The notes under the pieces were generated by a model, which saw only the letters and a list, made by a program, of their open reading frames with translations, ran no database searches and was not told the origin of the DNA. A program made the position numbers and the translations under genes. Shown here one piece after another: positions 36,271-43,660 of a stretch of 64,000 bases of DNA. Source of the DNA: [Leptolyngbya] sp. PCC 7376 (GTDB lineage: Bacteria > Cyanobacteriota > Cyanobacteriia > Cyanobacteriales > MRBY01); the NCBI RefSeq assembly GCF_000316605.1, contig NC_019683.1, positions 1,534,036-1,598,035 on the forward strand. The letters are read 5' to 3'. Within the stretch, counting starts at the first letter, position 1. Each line of letters starts with the position of its first letter.

Positions 36271-36858
36271 ATGTGGAATGAAGTGAAGTCTTGTTTGAAA
36301 AATACTCAGTTTGCGGTGAGGTTAGAGCTACGCCCCACTGATCGCAATCTGGATGAGTATGACTATATCCAAGCGGTAAAGCCGAATTATTTTCCGACGG
36401 TGATTGATGCTGCGAGTCTAGTTTTTGAATCTACCTTTGCACCGGATGAGGCGATCGCCATGCTTTGTCGGCGATGGGGTTCCAAACGAACGCATATACG
36501 AACTAGTGGTTTTGGATTAAAGCAAGTTCAGTTTGACCAAGATGTTTCCCTAAGTTTCAAGAAGCGGAAAACGAAAGAACGAGGTATTTGGATTAGGGAG
36601 GCTCTAGTGTTGGGCGATCGCCGCAAGTTTAACCACAGAAATATATTTCTTGGCATTGCCCATGCTGACTTTAATATTCAGCCGATGATTAGAGAGTGGG
36701 TTGTATTTGTCAGTCTTCAGAAGGAATTAGTCTATTTCATGTATGACGATCGAGGTGTGCTGATTGCGTCGCCCTCGAAAGAAACCCTACCGACTCTGCC
36801 GGAAAACCTAAATATCCTACGCTACGAAGATATTCGACCTAGCGAGTTTCTCCTTTAG
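36271..36858 (+). CDS. DUF3885-like protein
   Basis: A 195-residue soluble protein. The C-terminal pattern VYFMYDDRGVLIAS, followed by a Leu/Pro stretch and a Tyr-Glu-Asp tail, fits DUF3885, a family of unknown function often near toxin-immunity or accessory loci. That family name is my recognition, not a search. The 3' end and its flank (36722-36903) are duplicated in a broken copy at 6674-10168. An IS1-family element lies 155 bp downstream, so the gene sits at the edge of an accessory zone. Confidence 0.7.
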   Translation: MWNEVKSCLKNTQFAVRLELRPTDRNLDEYDYIQAVKPNYFPTVIDAASLVFESTFAPDEAIAMLCRRWGSKRTHIRTSGFGLKQVQFDQDVSLSFKKRKTKERGIWIREALVLGDRRKFNHRNIFLGIAHADFNIQPMIREWVVFVSLQKELVYFMYDDRGVLIASPSKETLPTLPENLNILRYEDIRPSEFLL

Positions 36859-37013
36859 GATTTTTGGTTGCTCATTTTTTCAATGTCTAACGCTATGTTG
36901 CTGGGCAACCGCCATTTTCCTCCAGAGCCTTTTGGCGAAACTCAACGATCTTATTCTGCAGAGGAGGTTGGCAGTAAGAGAAAGTTTTCACCTCAAATGA
37001 AGACTCAGAATAG

Positions 37014-37772
37014 GGCGTTGGTGAAATGAGAGAGGAGGAGTAAGCTGTCAAATAAAAAATGAACTGTCCTGAATGCCATTCAGAGCATATCTGCAAAAAC
37101 GGCTTTCGTCATGGCAAGCAAAACCATAAGTGTAAAGATTGTGGTCGCCAATTCGTTGCTCATCCCCAAACTCACCGTGGTTATAGTGACGATGTCCGCC
37201 GCCTCTGCCTCAAAATGTATGGCAATGGCATGGGATTAAGAGCAATTGCGCGAGTCACTGATATTCACCACACCACGATTCTTCATTGGGTGAAACAAGT
37301 TAGTACTATTTTGCCTGATGCCTATGACCCGGAATCGACACCGCAAGTAGGCGAGATAGATGAATTACAAACATTCGTCGGCTCGAAAAAAACAGTCTGC
37401 ATATGGATAGCCGTAGACCATTGCAAACCCGGTATTTTGGCATGGAGCATCGGAGATAGAAGTGCTCTGACCTTCAAACTATTGTGGCAAATAGTGAGCT
37501 GTTGGCAATGTTATTTTTACGTGATTGATGGTTATCCTGTTTACGCTATGTACATTCCTGAGGAAGACCGAATTATCAGCAAGACATATATGACCAGAGT
37601 AGAAGGAGAAAACGGTCGTTTAAGAAACTATCTAGCTCGTTTACATCGCAAAACACTTTGCTATTCAAAGTCGGTGGAAATGTTAGCTAACTCTCTCAAG
37701 TTACTGATTCACTACCTCAAGTTTCAGGATGTACCTGTGCCGTTGAGAAACATCCCTTAACTCACCAACGCC
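37014..37772 (+). mobile_element. IS1-family element with intact transposase
   Basis: The 759-bp element is bounded by imperfect inverted ends. GGCGTTGGTGA at 37014-37024 matches the reverse complement of 37762-37772. It carries one full-length transposase ORF. I see no target duplication next to these ends (left CAGAATAG, right ATTTTTTG), so the boundaries may be off by some bases or the flanks rearranged. Confidence 0.8.
37059..37760 (+). CDS. IS1-family transposase, single reading frame
   Basis: A 233-residue transposase. The zinc ribbon is CPECHSEHICKNGFRHGKQN followed by CKDCGRQF. A helix-turn-helix (GMGLRAIARVTDIHHTTILHWV) comes next, and the DDE-type catalytic core has acidic residues in GEIDELQTF, YFYVIDGYP and RVEGENGRLR. 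Classical IS1 makes InsAB' by a frameshift; here the two parts are already one frame, as in several cyanobacterial IS1 relatives. It looks functional. It is related to, but distinct from, the broken IS1 copies at 10169 and 38114. Confidence 0.92.
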   Translation: MNCPECHSEHICKNGFRHGKQNHKCKDCGRQFVAHPQTHRGYSDDVRRLCLKMYGNGMGLRAIARVTDIHHTTILHWVKQVSTILPDAYDPESTPQVGEIDELQTFVGSKKTVCIWIAVDHCKPGILAWSIGDRSALTFKLLWQIVSCWQCYFYVIDGYPVYAMYIPEEDRIISKTYMTRVEGENGRLRNYLARLHRKTLCYSKSVEMLANSLKLLIHYLKFQDVPVPLRNIP

Positions 37773-38113
37773 ATTTTTTGAATGCTGTGATTATAGAAAC
37801 TGAGGTCTGAAGCTTTCTGCTCAATGATTATGATGCCTTTAGCAGTGATATCACTCACGTTCGACTGTCCAAGTTAAGGTCTTTCGATGACGAGACTGGC
37901 TGTTGTAGAAAACGGAAATTGCATCAAGCTTCTTAACTGACTTATCAGACTTGTTTAATTGAGTTGAAATGGCCGCTTTATTATATGGCATTGCAGAATA
38001 GAGGTATGAATTGAGTCCACATCCTCAATTCATACCTCTATTCTGCAATGCCGGAAATGTTTTTTTACCTAAGTAACTTTTTTGTCTCTCTGATTTTTGC
38101 TATTTCACCATTC
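37773..38113. other. Gap between two IS1 elements, with a palindrome
   Basis: A 341-bp interval without a gene. Its one feature is the 66-bp palindrome at 37987-38052. The rest, including the stretch from 37790 to 37980, shows nothing I recognise. It may be debris from older insertions. Confidence 0.5.
37987..38052. repeat. 66-bp perfect palindrome made of two IS1 ends (MITE-like)
   Basis: Two 29-base arms (37987-38015 and 38024-38052) are exact reverse complements around the 8-base centre TCCACATC. The outer 25 bases of each arm are identical to the left end of the IS1 relic at 10169-10193 (GGCATTGCAGAATAGAGGTA and onward). It is an internally deleted element reduced to its ends, or a MITE mobilised by that IS. 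No target duplication is evident. Confidence 0.9.
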
Positions 38114-38888
38114 GGTAGTCCTAAAGAGGTAAGGATAATAAGAAGGGAAGTTAAGTCACCAGTCTCCCTCAAATGCTTCGTTGTCCCAACTGTCAATCCA
38201 CAAAAGTTGTAAAAAATGCTCGTATCCATAACGGCAAACAAAACCATAGATTTCGAGACTGCGGTAGACAATTTGTAGAAAATTCTCAACAGAAAATCAT
38301 CTCTTCTGACACCACGGAGTTAATTGATAAGTACTCCTCGAAAAGATTCCTCTGGCTGGAATTGCTCGAGTTTGTGATGTCTCAGAACCCTGGTTACAAA
38401 GTTATGTCAACCAGAAATACGAAGCCATACCGCAGCAAGTGCACATATGCTCGAAACAAAAGGACAATTGACGATTCAATGCGATGAGATGTGGTCTTTT
38501 GTCGGCAATAAACATCAGAAATATTGGATTTGGCTGGCCTTAGATGTCGATAGTCGCGAGATTGTGGGAGTCTACGTGGGAGACCGTTCTGAGGCAGGAG
38601 CATTAGGGCTATGGCAATCTTTACCCGGAGTTTATCGCCAATGCGCAGTAGCTTACAGTAATTTTTGGTCTGCTTATGGCCTCATCTTCCCTAGCAAACT
38701 TCATCAATTCGTAAGCAAAGAGACAGGAAAGACAAGTTATATTGAGCGATTCAACTGTACTTTGAGGCAAAGAGTTTCGCGCTTGGTGAGAAAGACTTTA
38801 TCCTTTTCTAAGAAAGTCGCAAACCACATTGGAGCTATTTGGCTTTTTGTTCATCACTACAAATCATCCTTACCTCTTTAGGACTACC
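38114..38888 (+). mobile_element. IS1-family element with 8-bp target duplication
   Basis: The 775-bp element has inverted ends GGTAGTCCTAAAGAGGTAAG (38114-38133 and, inverted, 38869-38888). It is flanked by perfect 8-bp direct repeats CACCATTC (38106-38113, 38889-38896), a duplication length typical of IS1. The transposase gene inside has two frameshifts. Confidence 0.95.
38173..38881 (+). pseudogene. IS1-family transposase with two frameshifts
   Basis: It reads in three frames. The zinc ribbon CPNCQSTKVVKNARIHNGKQN and CGRQFVENSQ lead up to ELIDKYSS. After a shift near 38330 it continues LLEKIPLAGIARVCDVSEPWLQSYVNQ to PQQVH. After a second shift near 38447 it continues MLETKGQLTIQCDEMWSF to the end, with acidic residues in CDEMWSF and IERFNCTL. 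One shift could be the programmed IS1 frameshift, but two indicate decay. Confidence 0.85.
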
Positions 38889-38965
38889 CACCATTCTATA
38901 AATGGCTTGGATTTTTCGATTGATAACAATACTAAATTATGGGTTGATTGAGATGTATTGTTTTT

Positions 38966-39000
38966 CTTCAAATAGTATATAGATATAATACTATTTGAAG
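38966..39000. repeat. AT-rich hairpin upstream of purE
   Basis: CTTCAAATAGTAT (38966-38978) and ATACTATTTGAAG (38988-39000) are perfect 13-bp inverted repeats with a 9-base loop, 109 bp before purE. The role is unknown. It could be a regulatory hairpin or the relic of an insertion. Confidence 0.75.
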
Positions 39001-39108
39001 TCTGAAATATTATTTATATTGCAATAAAATCTATAAATAATTATCTGATTTGATTGATGTTTATTTCTGCAAAATGTATATTTTGGGCAGTATATCTATT
39101 GGAATTTT

Positions 39109-39633
39109 ATGAGTTTCCCTAATTCTCTTGTCGGCATTATTATGGGGAGCGATTCTGATCTTCCCACAATGCAAGCGGCGATCGCCATCTGTGAGCAATT
39201 TAATGTATCTCATGAAGTTGGGATTGTGTCTGCCCACCGTACGCCAGAACGCATGGTGGAATATGCCGAAACTGCCCATGAACGTGGCATCAAAGTAATT
39301 ATTGCTGGAGCAGGCGGCGCAGCCCATCTTCCCGGCATGGTTGCAGCGCTAACAGCTTTGCCTGTGATTGGTGTTCCAGTGAAAACCCGTACTCTCAGCG
39401 GTGTAGATTCTCTTTATTCCATCGTCCAAATGCCTCGCGGAATCCCCGTCGCAACAGTGGCGATCGGAAACGCTATGAATGCTGGTTTACTAGCCGTTCA
39501 AATTCTTGGAGCATTCAACCCCGACCTTCTCAAGCAAGTCCAAAATTATCGCCAAGGTCTAAAAGATATGGTGATGGATAAGCAAACTAATCTAGAAAAA
39601 ATGGGCTACCAAAATTATCTTGAAACAATGTGA
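39109..39633 (+). CDS. purE: N5-carboxyaminoimidazole ribonucleotide mutase (class I PurE)
   Basis: A 174-residue enzyme converting N5-CAIR to CAIR in purine synthesis. [12 protein letters not shown] (residues 10-21), [10 protein letters not shown] with the catalytic His, and [12 protein letters not shown] are the class I signature. Later comes [32 protein letters not shown]. Length is normal. It is a single gene; purK is not nearby. Its AT-rich upstream region carries the hairpin at 38966-39000 and the flank of an IS1 insertion at 38888, so the insertion lies about 220 bp from its start. Confidence 0.97.
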   Translation: MSFPNSLVGIIMGSDSDLPTMQAAIAICEQFNVSHEVGIVSAHRTPERMVEYAETAHERGIKVIIAGAGGAAHLPGMVAALTALPVIGVPVKTRTLSGVDSLYSIVQMPRGIPVATVAIGNAMNAGLLAVQILGAFNPDLLKQVQNYRQGLKDMVMDKQTNLEKMGYQNYLETM

Positions 39634-39655
39634 TTCTCTAAACAGAATTAAGCAA

Positions 39656-40264
39656 TCAAAAAACCTTTAACGAATTCACAATTTCTTCAAAAATGGGTTG
39701 ATATTCAGTCATATCATTATCCAGAGTGATAATAATAACTTGATTTGAATCTGGTACAGAAATAACAACTGAAGTGTAACTCCACATTCCCGACCATTGG
39801 AATCTAACTGTATCTAGACCTGATACTGTTTGTTCTGTAATTTCTGTTTCAAGAAGAAAACCACTTTCTTTTACCCATTCTGTCAAAGATAAGTTAATTG
39901 GATTTTCGGCATAGGATAGGGTGAGAGGAGTTGCCTCGACGAAAGTTTCTATCTGTTCATAATCCTGCTTAGTCCAGATAGTAATACCCTCATCTGATTC
40001 TTGAAATTTATATTTTCCTGAATATAAAAAACTAAACCCTAATTCTTGATTTTGATAGGTAGAGTTTTCTGAAACATCCAACTCATCCGTAGTTTGTTGA
40101 TCCTTTGATATGATTTCTTCTTCCTGAGCTGAGGTTGAGGAAGATGTTTGGGTGTTTGTGTTTTGGGGAGTTGAAAATAGTTCTTCTTCAACACTGTTGT
40201 TATTACATCCGGCCATAATCCCAGAGAAAGAAAGAATTAGACTCAAAAATAGAAACTTTTTCAC
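39656..40264 (-). CDS. Putative lipoprotein
   Basis: A 202-residue protein with a lipoprotein signal: MKKFLFLSLILSFSGIMAGC, lipobox Cys20. A Ser/Thr/Gln-rich linker (residues 25-65) precedes a globular domain of about 130 residues with alternating strands (YQNQELGFSFLYSGKYKF, then LDTVRFQWSGMWSYTSVVIS). The domain order resembles PsbP-like or LpqN-like lipoproteins, but I cannot assign it. It should be anchored on the periplasmic face of a membrane. It is convergent with purE and 43 bp downstream of the DUF4079-like gene on the same strand, possibly one unit. Confidence 0.75.
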   Translation of the reverse strand: MKKFLFLSLILSFSGIMAGCNNNSVEEELFSTPQNTNTQTSSSTSAQEEEIISKDQQTTDELDVSENSTYQNQELGFSFLYSGKYKFQESDEGITIWTKQDYEQIETFVEATPLTLSYAENPINLSLTEWVKESGFLLETEITEQTVSGLDTVRFQWSGMWSYTSVVISVPDSNQVIIITLDNDMTEYQPIFEEIVNSLKVF

Positions 40265-40307
40265 TGGACAATACCGAGATAATCAATCTGAAATTAAGCT
40301 TTGTTTA

Positions 40308-40964
40308 TTATTTGGCTGCGTAGAAAGCAATCTCTGCAATATCCCTAACGCCAGTAAAACCTTGGCCGATGAATAGAAGAGTTGCAATTATATTTAAGAT
40401 GATGTGGGCTTTTCGCCATTTCTGGGATTTGTCTTTGTAGATTTCTTGAACAATTGCGAGAGAAATTATCATCAAAATGGTTGCAATTAAACCATAGTAA
40501 TAGTGGGAGATGTACCACTCATTTGTACGTCGAAAAATCCAATTTTGGCCACCAAGAATGATGACTCCCATACTTGTGAGTGTTGCAAAAGTCCCTCGCC
40601 ATACTTTTGTTTTGGCGCGGTAGAGAAATACTAGAGAAGCTGCTGTTAGAACAAACATCATAATGACAAAAAATCCAAGAAAAAGATTCTCTGTCATCAG
40701 ATTTTGTTTGATAAAACCTTTGGTGATTGTTGGGTGTAAAAGGCCAACTAAAGATAATGCCACCACACTTCCTGCTAGCCAACGACCAATATTGACATGC
40801 TCAACGCCTACTTTGGGAGGAATTTTGCTTTTATTACCTGCGGCGATCGCCAAACGCCTTTGCCGCACTTGCCAAGAGAAATAGCAAACAATTCCGATGA
40901 GTGGGAATACCCAAATTACTGCCAAAATGGGATGGATCCAAGTCGTGATGAGGTTAATATCCAT
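40308..40964 (-). CDS. DUF4079-like membrane protein
   Basis: A 218-residue protein with about six hydrophobic segments. His residues lie near membrane ends (TTWIHPILAVIW, SLVGLLHPTI, YISHYYYGLI, KWRKAHIILNII). Their spacing recalls di-heme cytochrome b561-like four-helix cores, and DUF4079 of cyanobacteria and plants has this look. Heme binding is inference. It is likely cotranscribed with the lipoprotein gene downstream and the small membrane gene 31 bp upstream. Confidence 0.7.
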   Translation of the reverse strand: MDINLITTWIHPILAVIWVFPLIGIVCYFSWQVRQRRLAIAAGNKSKIPPKVGVEHVNIGRWLAGSVVALSLVGLLHPTITKGFIKQNLMTENLFLGFFVIMMFVLTAASLVFLYRAKTKVWRGTFATLTSMGVIILGGQNWIFRRTNEWYISHYYYGLIATILMIISLAIVQEIYKDKSQKWRKAHIILNIIATLLFIGQGFTGVRDIAEIAFYAAK

Positions 40965-40995
40965 GGCTTGATTATTAATGGATTAAATGGTGTTT

Positions 40996-41211
40996 TTATT
41001 GAGTGAAAAAGTCCCAAAGTATTCCAGGTAAGGAAATAAGTTGCTCGACGAGTTGCTCAGAGCGAATTCCAAAAGAAATTTGGAGGATTAGAGCGATCGC
41101 CGCGATGGTGACAGCAGTTTTGATACTGGTTTTAACGATATTAACGAACGCCGTAAAAATGAGCCAAGAGATAATTACAGCAGCAATGATGACAACAACT
41201 TCGATAGGCAT
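40996..41211 (-). CDS. Small membrane protein
   Basis: A 71-residue protein from ATG 41211 (MPIEVVVIIAAVIISWLIFT). A TTG at 41259 would give 87 residues. Two hydrophobic segments flank a short basic turn (VKTSIKTAVT), and the C-terminus is IRSEQLVEQLISLPGILWDF. Function unknown. It lies 31 bp upstream of the DUF4079-like gene on the same strand. Confidence 0.6.
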   Translation of the reverse strand: MPIEVVVIIAAVIISWLIFTAFVNIVKTSIKTAVTIAAIALILQISFGIRSEQLVEQLISLPGILWDFFTQ

Positions 41212-41331
41212 AGACGGCAGAGAGAACTTTACAGGGTAACTGGCGATCGCCAAGGTCAATTTTCAGGATACAGGATGCAGACTAGAGCAATACCCTTGAA
41301 TAACTTATGGATTGAGAGCACTTAAATTGCC

Positions 41332-42105
41332 TTAGGAACTGGACTCTCGCAACCATTTGTCCTCATCGGAACTACCCTTAACAATGGCCAGGTAGCTATG
41401 TTCCCTGTGCTCAATAATGAGGATTTTTTGACCTCTTGTCGGCATGATTGAAGCCCAGGGCGGACTGCTGGCATTGACCGTCACCATATTACGGGCGGCA
41501 TCATAAACATCCACTTGACCGACTTTGCCATCGATATATGAAGGGAGAATTTTTGAAGAGACTGTACCTTCGCAACCGACTAAACGCTCACTACTGACAT
41601 CTTCCCCGAAGGACGCAAAGATTTTACCGAGGGGATAAGCCAATAGTTTACCTGTCCATAGGGCGATCGCCCCACTTACCCAAAAGACGCCGATTCCTAA
41701 TAAACCTGTTGGAATTTCTCCTATGCCTACGGCAATCCAAACATTAAAAATCCAGCCGAGTAATCCCCATAAGCTGCAATCAATGGCGAGCAAAATCATT
41801 AGGGGAGCTTGCCCAAACCCGAACCAAGACAAAATCGAGAGGATACCAAAATTACCGTTGGCTTCAACATCGCCATCGATATCGCCGTCAACATCAGCAT
41901 CGATATCCGCATCAACGTCTATGTCTGCGTCTATGTCTGCATCTACATCCACATCCACATCCACATCAACGTCAATATCCACATCAGCATCGATATCCGC
42001 GTCTAGATCATCGTCGCCACCGCCAGAAAATATAACAAATAGGAAGAGCAGTACGCCTGTGCCCAGCAATACCCAATACCCTAGATTGGCGGTGTCAAAA
42101 ATCAT
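41332..42105 (-). CDS. Membrane protein with Asp-rich dipeptide repeat and OB-fold-like C-terminus (YqiJ/DUF1449-like)
   Basis: A 257-residue protein. An N-terminal membrane segment (residues 9-27) is followed by an extraordinary stretch, residues 31-79, in which almost every second residue is Asp alternating with Val, Ile or Ala. Three further membrane segments follow (about 83-160), and the C-terminal 90 residues have the pattern GCEGTVSSKILPS, QVDVYDAARNMVTVNAS, GQKILIIEHREHSYLAIV, as in the OB-fold of YqiJ/NfeD-type partners of flotillins. The family link is by eye. The repeat is coded by hexamers and is probably length-variable. It may bind Ca or Mg outside the membrane. Confidence 0.75.
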   Translation of the reverse strand: MIFDTANLGYWVLLGTGVLLFLFVIFSGGGDDDLDADIDADVDIDVDVDVDVDVDADIDADIDVDADIDADVDGDIDGDVEANGNFGILSILSWFGFGQAPLMILLAIDCSLWGLLGWIFNVWIAVGIGEIPTGLLGIGVFWVSGAIALWTGKLLAYPLGKIFASFGEDVSSERLVGCEGTVSSKILPSYIDGKVGQVDVYDAARNMVTVNASSPPWASIMPTRGQKILIIEHREHSYLAIVKGSSDEDKWLRESSS

Positions 42106-42254
42106 TAGTGTTTTGGACTCAATAACGGTGAACTAGTCTGCCTTTCAGGATAATCTGCATGAAGTGTGATGGCGTTTCTCGCAAAGTTTAGAGTGTTGTA
42201 TTTGAGAGAGCGTCACTAAACAGACAATACCGATGTAAACATCGATAATGTTAA

Positions 42255-42440
42255 CTACTTGCCGAAATGTTCTTGGGCACGGATCACGAGTTCAGCAGTA
42301 ATCTCTTCGACTTCCTCTTTACGAGCTAATTCCTCAATGGTTTGGCGAGCTTGGGAACGCGCATAAAAAGGAATATTTTTGAACTTAATCTTGGCATCTT
42401 CTGTCCAAGGAATTTCTTCGAGAAAGTTGGGGTAATTCAT
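42255..42440 (-). CDS. PCP-reductase-domain small protein
   Basis: A 61-residue protein matching the small PCP_red domain, which is otherwise the C-terminal domain of the ChlB subunit of light-independent protochlorophyllide reductase. The pattern is WTEDAKIKFKNIPFYARSQA (residues 12-31), then TIEELARKEEVEEIT and LVIRAQEHF. Stand-alone copies are common in cyanobacteria and have no proven role. A binding or regulatory role in pigment metabolism is speculation. It is a single gene. Confidence 0.85.
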   Translation of the reverse strand: MNYPNFLEEIPWTEDAKIKFKNIPFYARSQARQTIEELARKEEVEEITAELVIRAQEHFGK

Positions 42441-42632
42441 AGCACATTGAATATTAGAAGGATATTTTTGATCATAGCAGGGATTTATAGAGACAGAAGA
42501 GCGACAAGCCTTGTCGTATCAAGTTTTCATCAATCCTTCCCAGCATAATGGTGATTACCTATTTTCACTATGTTAATTGTTTGAATAAGCTGTTACTGAG
42601 TCAACCCATATTAGAAATTACACTTCCAACCA

Positions 42633-43424
42633 ATGAAAAAACATATTTATATATCCCTTGGTGCAGCCTGTGATGCTGCCCAAAATCTAAACTTTTTAGG
42701 ACTACGTCACTGTAGCTACCCGTTTGATTGGTTATGGAATTTAGACTTAGGCTTAACTGCTGTCACACAAATTATTGAGCAAGATTTTGAAAAAATAACA
42801 TTCCAAGATTGTTATATTGAGCTGCCCCATTACCGTTTTCCTGATCCAATGGTTGTGTACAAAGCCTATCCGACTATTGCCCATCTCCATACAAACCCTT
42901 TAGAAGATTCCGATGCTCATCAAACCCTCTGCCGTCGTATTGAGCGTTTCCAAAAAGAATTAAATAGTGACACTATTAAACACTTTATTTACTACCGAAA
43001 CTTTAATAATGATCTCTTTGATCAGCATGCCACATTGGAAGATACTTTAAAAAAACTTTTGAATGAAGGGGAAATCTTTATTGAAATGTTGCAAAAGAAG
43101 TATCCAGAAGCTGCTAAGAGAGCTTCTCTTCTTCTTGTTTTACAAACGCGACCTCTTGATCAAAATCAAGCACAAAAACTCACTAGTCATTATCGCCAAA
43201 AAATCAGAAAAAAGGCTAGATTTGACAAAATTATTTTAGCTTGTAGCTTAAATAGAAATGATAACGAGATTGCTTTAAAAGAGCAATGGAAAAGACAATG
43301 GGAAACACTTCTCTTTACTCAAACCCGCATGCCGTTGGGGATGATTTTCCAATATCGTTTTAAATTATTTATGATGCGGTCACGTATATTTTTGGGAGGA
43401 ATAAAGCAGAAAATAACAAGATAG
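42633..43424 (+). CDS. DUF1796-type putative papain-like cysteine peptidase
   Basis: A 263-residue protein. The N-terminal ISLGAACDAAQNLNFLGLRH followed by SYPFDWLW is the signature of DUF1796, annotated as putative papain-like cysteine peptidases, with Cys13 the proposed nucleophile. Later residues H67-H80-like and Asn candidates (PTIAHLHTN, HFIYYRNFNND) could complete a triad, but I cannot fix them. The basic C-terminus has no membrane segment. The gene is AT-rich and lacks HIP1 octamers, suggesting transfer. Family members are often found near surface-polysaccharide or exopolysaccharide genes, and none is adjacent here. Confidence 0.75.
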   Translation: MKKHIYISLGAACDAAQNLNFLGLRHCSYPFDWLWNLDLGLTAVTQIIEQDFEKITFQDCYIELPHYRFPDPMVVYKAYPTIAHLHTNPLEDSDAHQTLCRRIERFQKELNSDTIKHFIYYRNFNNDLFDQHATLEDTLKKLLNEGEIFIEMLQKKYPEAAKRASLLLVLQTRPLDQNQAQKLTSHYRQKIRKKARFDKIILACSLNRNDNEIALKEQWKRQWETLLFTQTRMPLGMIFQYRFKLFMMRSRIFLGGIKQKITR

Positions 43425-43660
43425 ATTCTTGCTATTTCTGCTTTGAAGCTCGGAGGCTTTGGGAAAATAATTTGCCAACTATATTTTATTGATTTTGATA
43501 GGATATGTTTCTTTTAAATCTTATAGATTGAGTTGATTTGAAAAGAAATATATGTCGTCTTTTGAAAGATGAGAAAAGTATAACAATTTCGATAAGATTC
43601 TGTTACTAGGCATTAAGGATTTTCTACAATAAATTAAAAGCCCTTCTCTTCATCGTGGTT

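Noticed and set aside
41723-42136. Plus-strand Ser/Thr-rich ORF opposite the Asp-repeat membrane protein
   Set aside because: Antisense of the Asp-rich hexamer repeat; the minus-strand frame has membrane segments and an OB-like domain.
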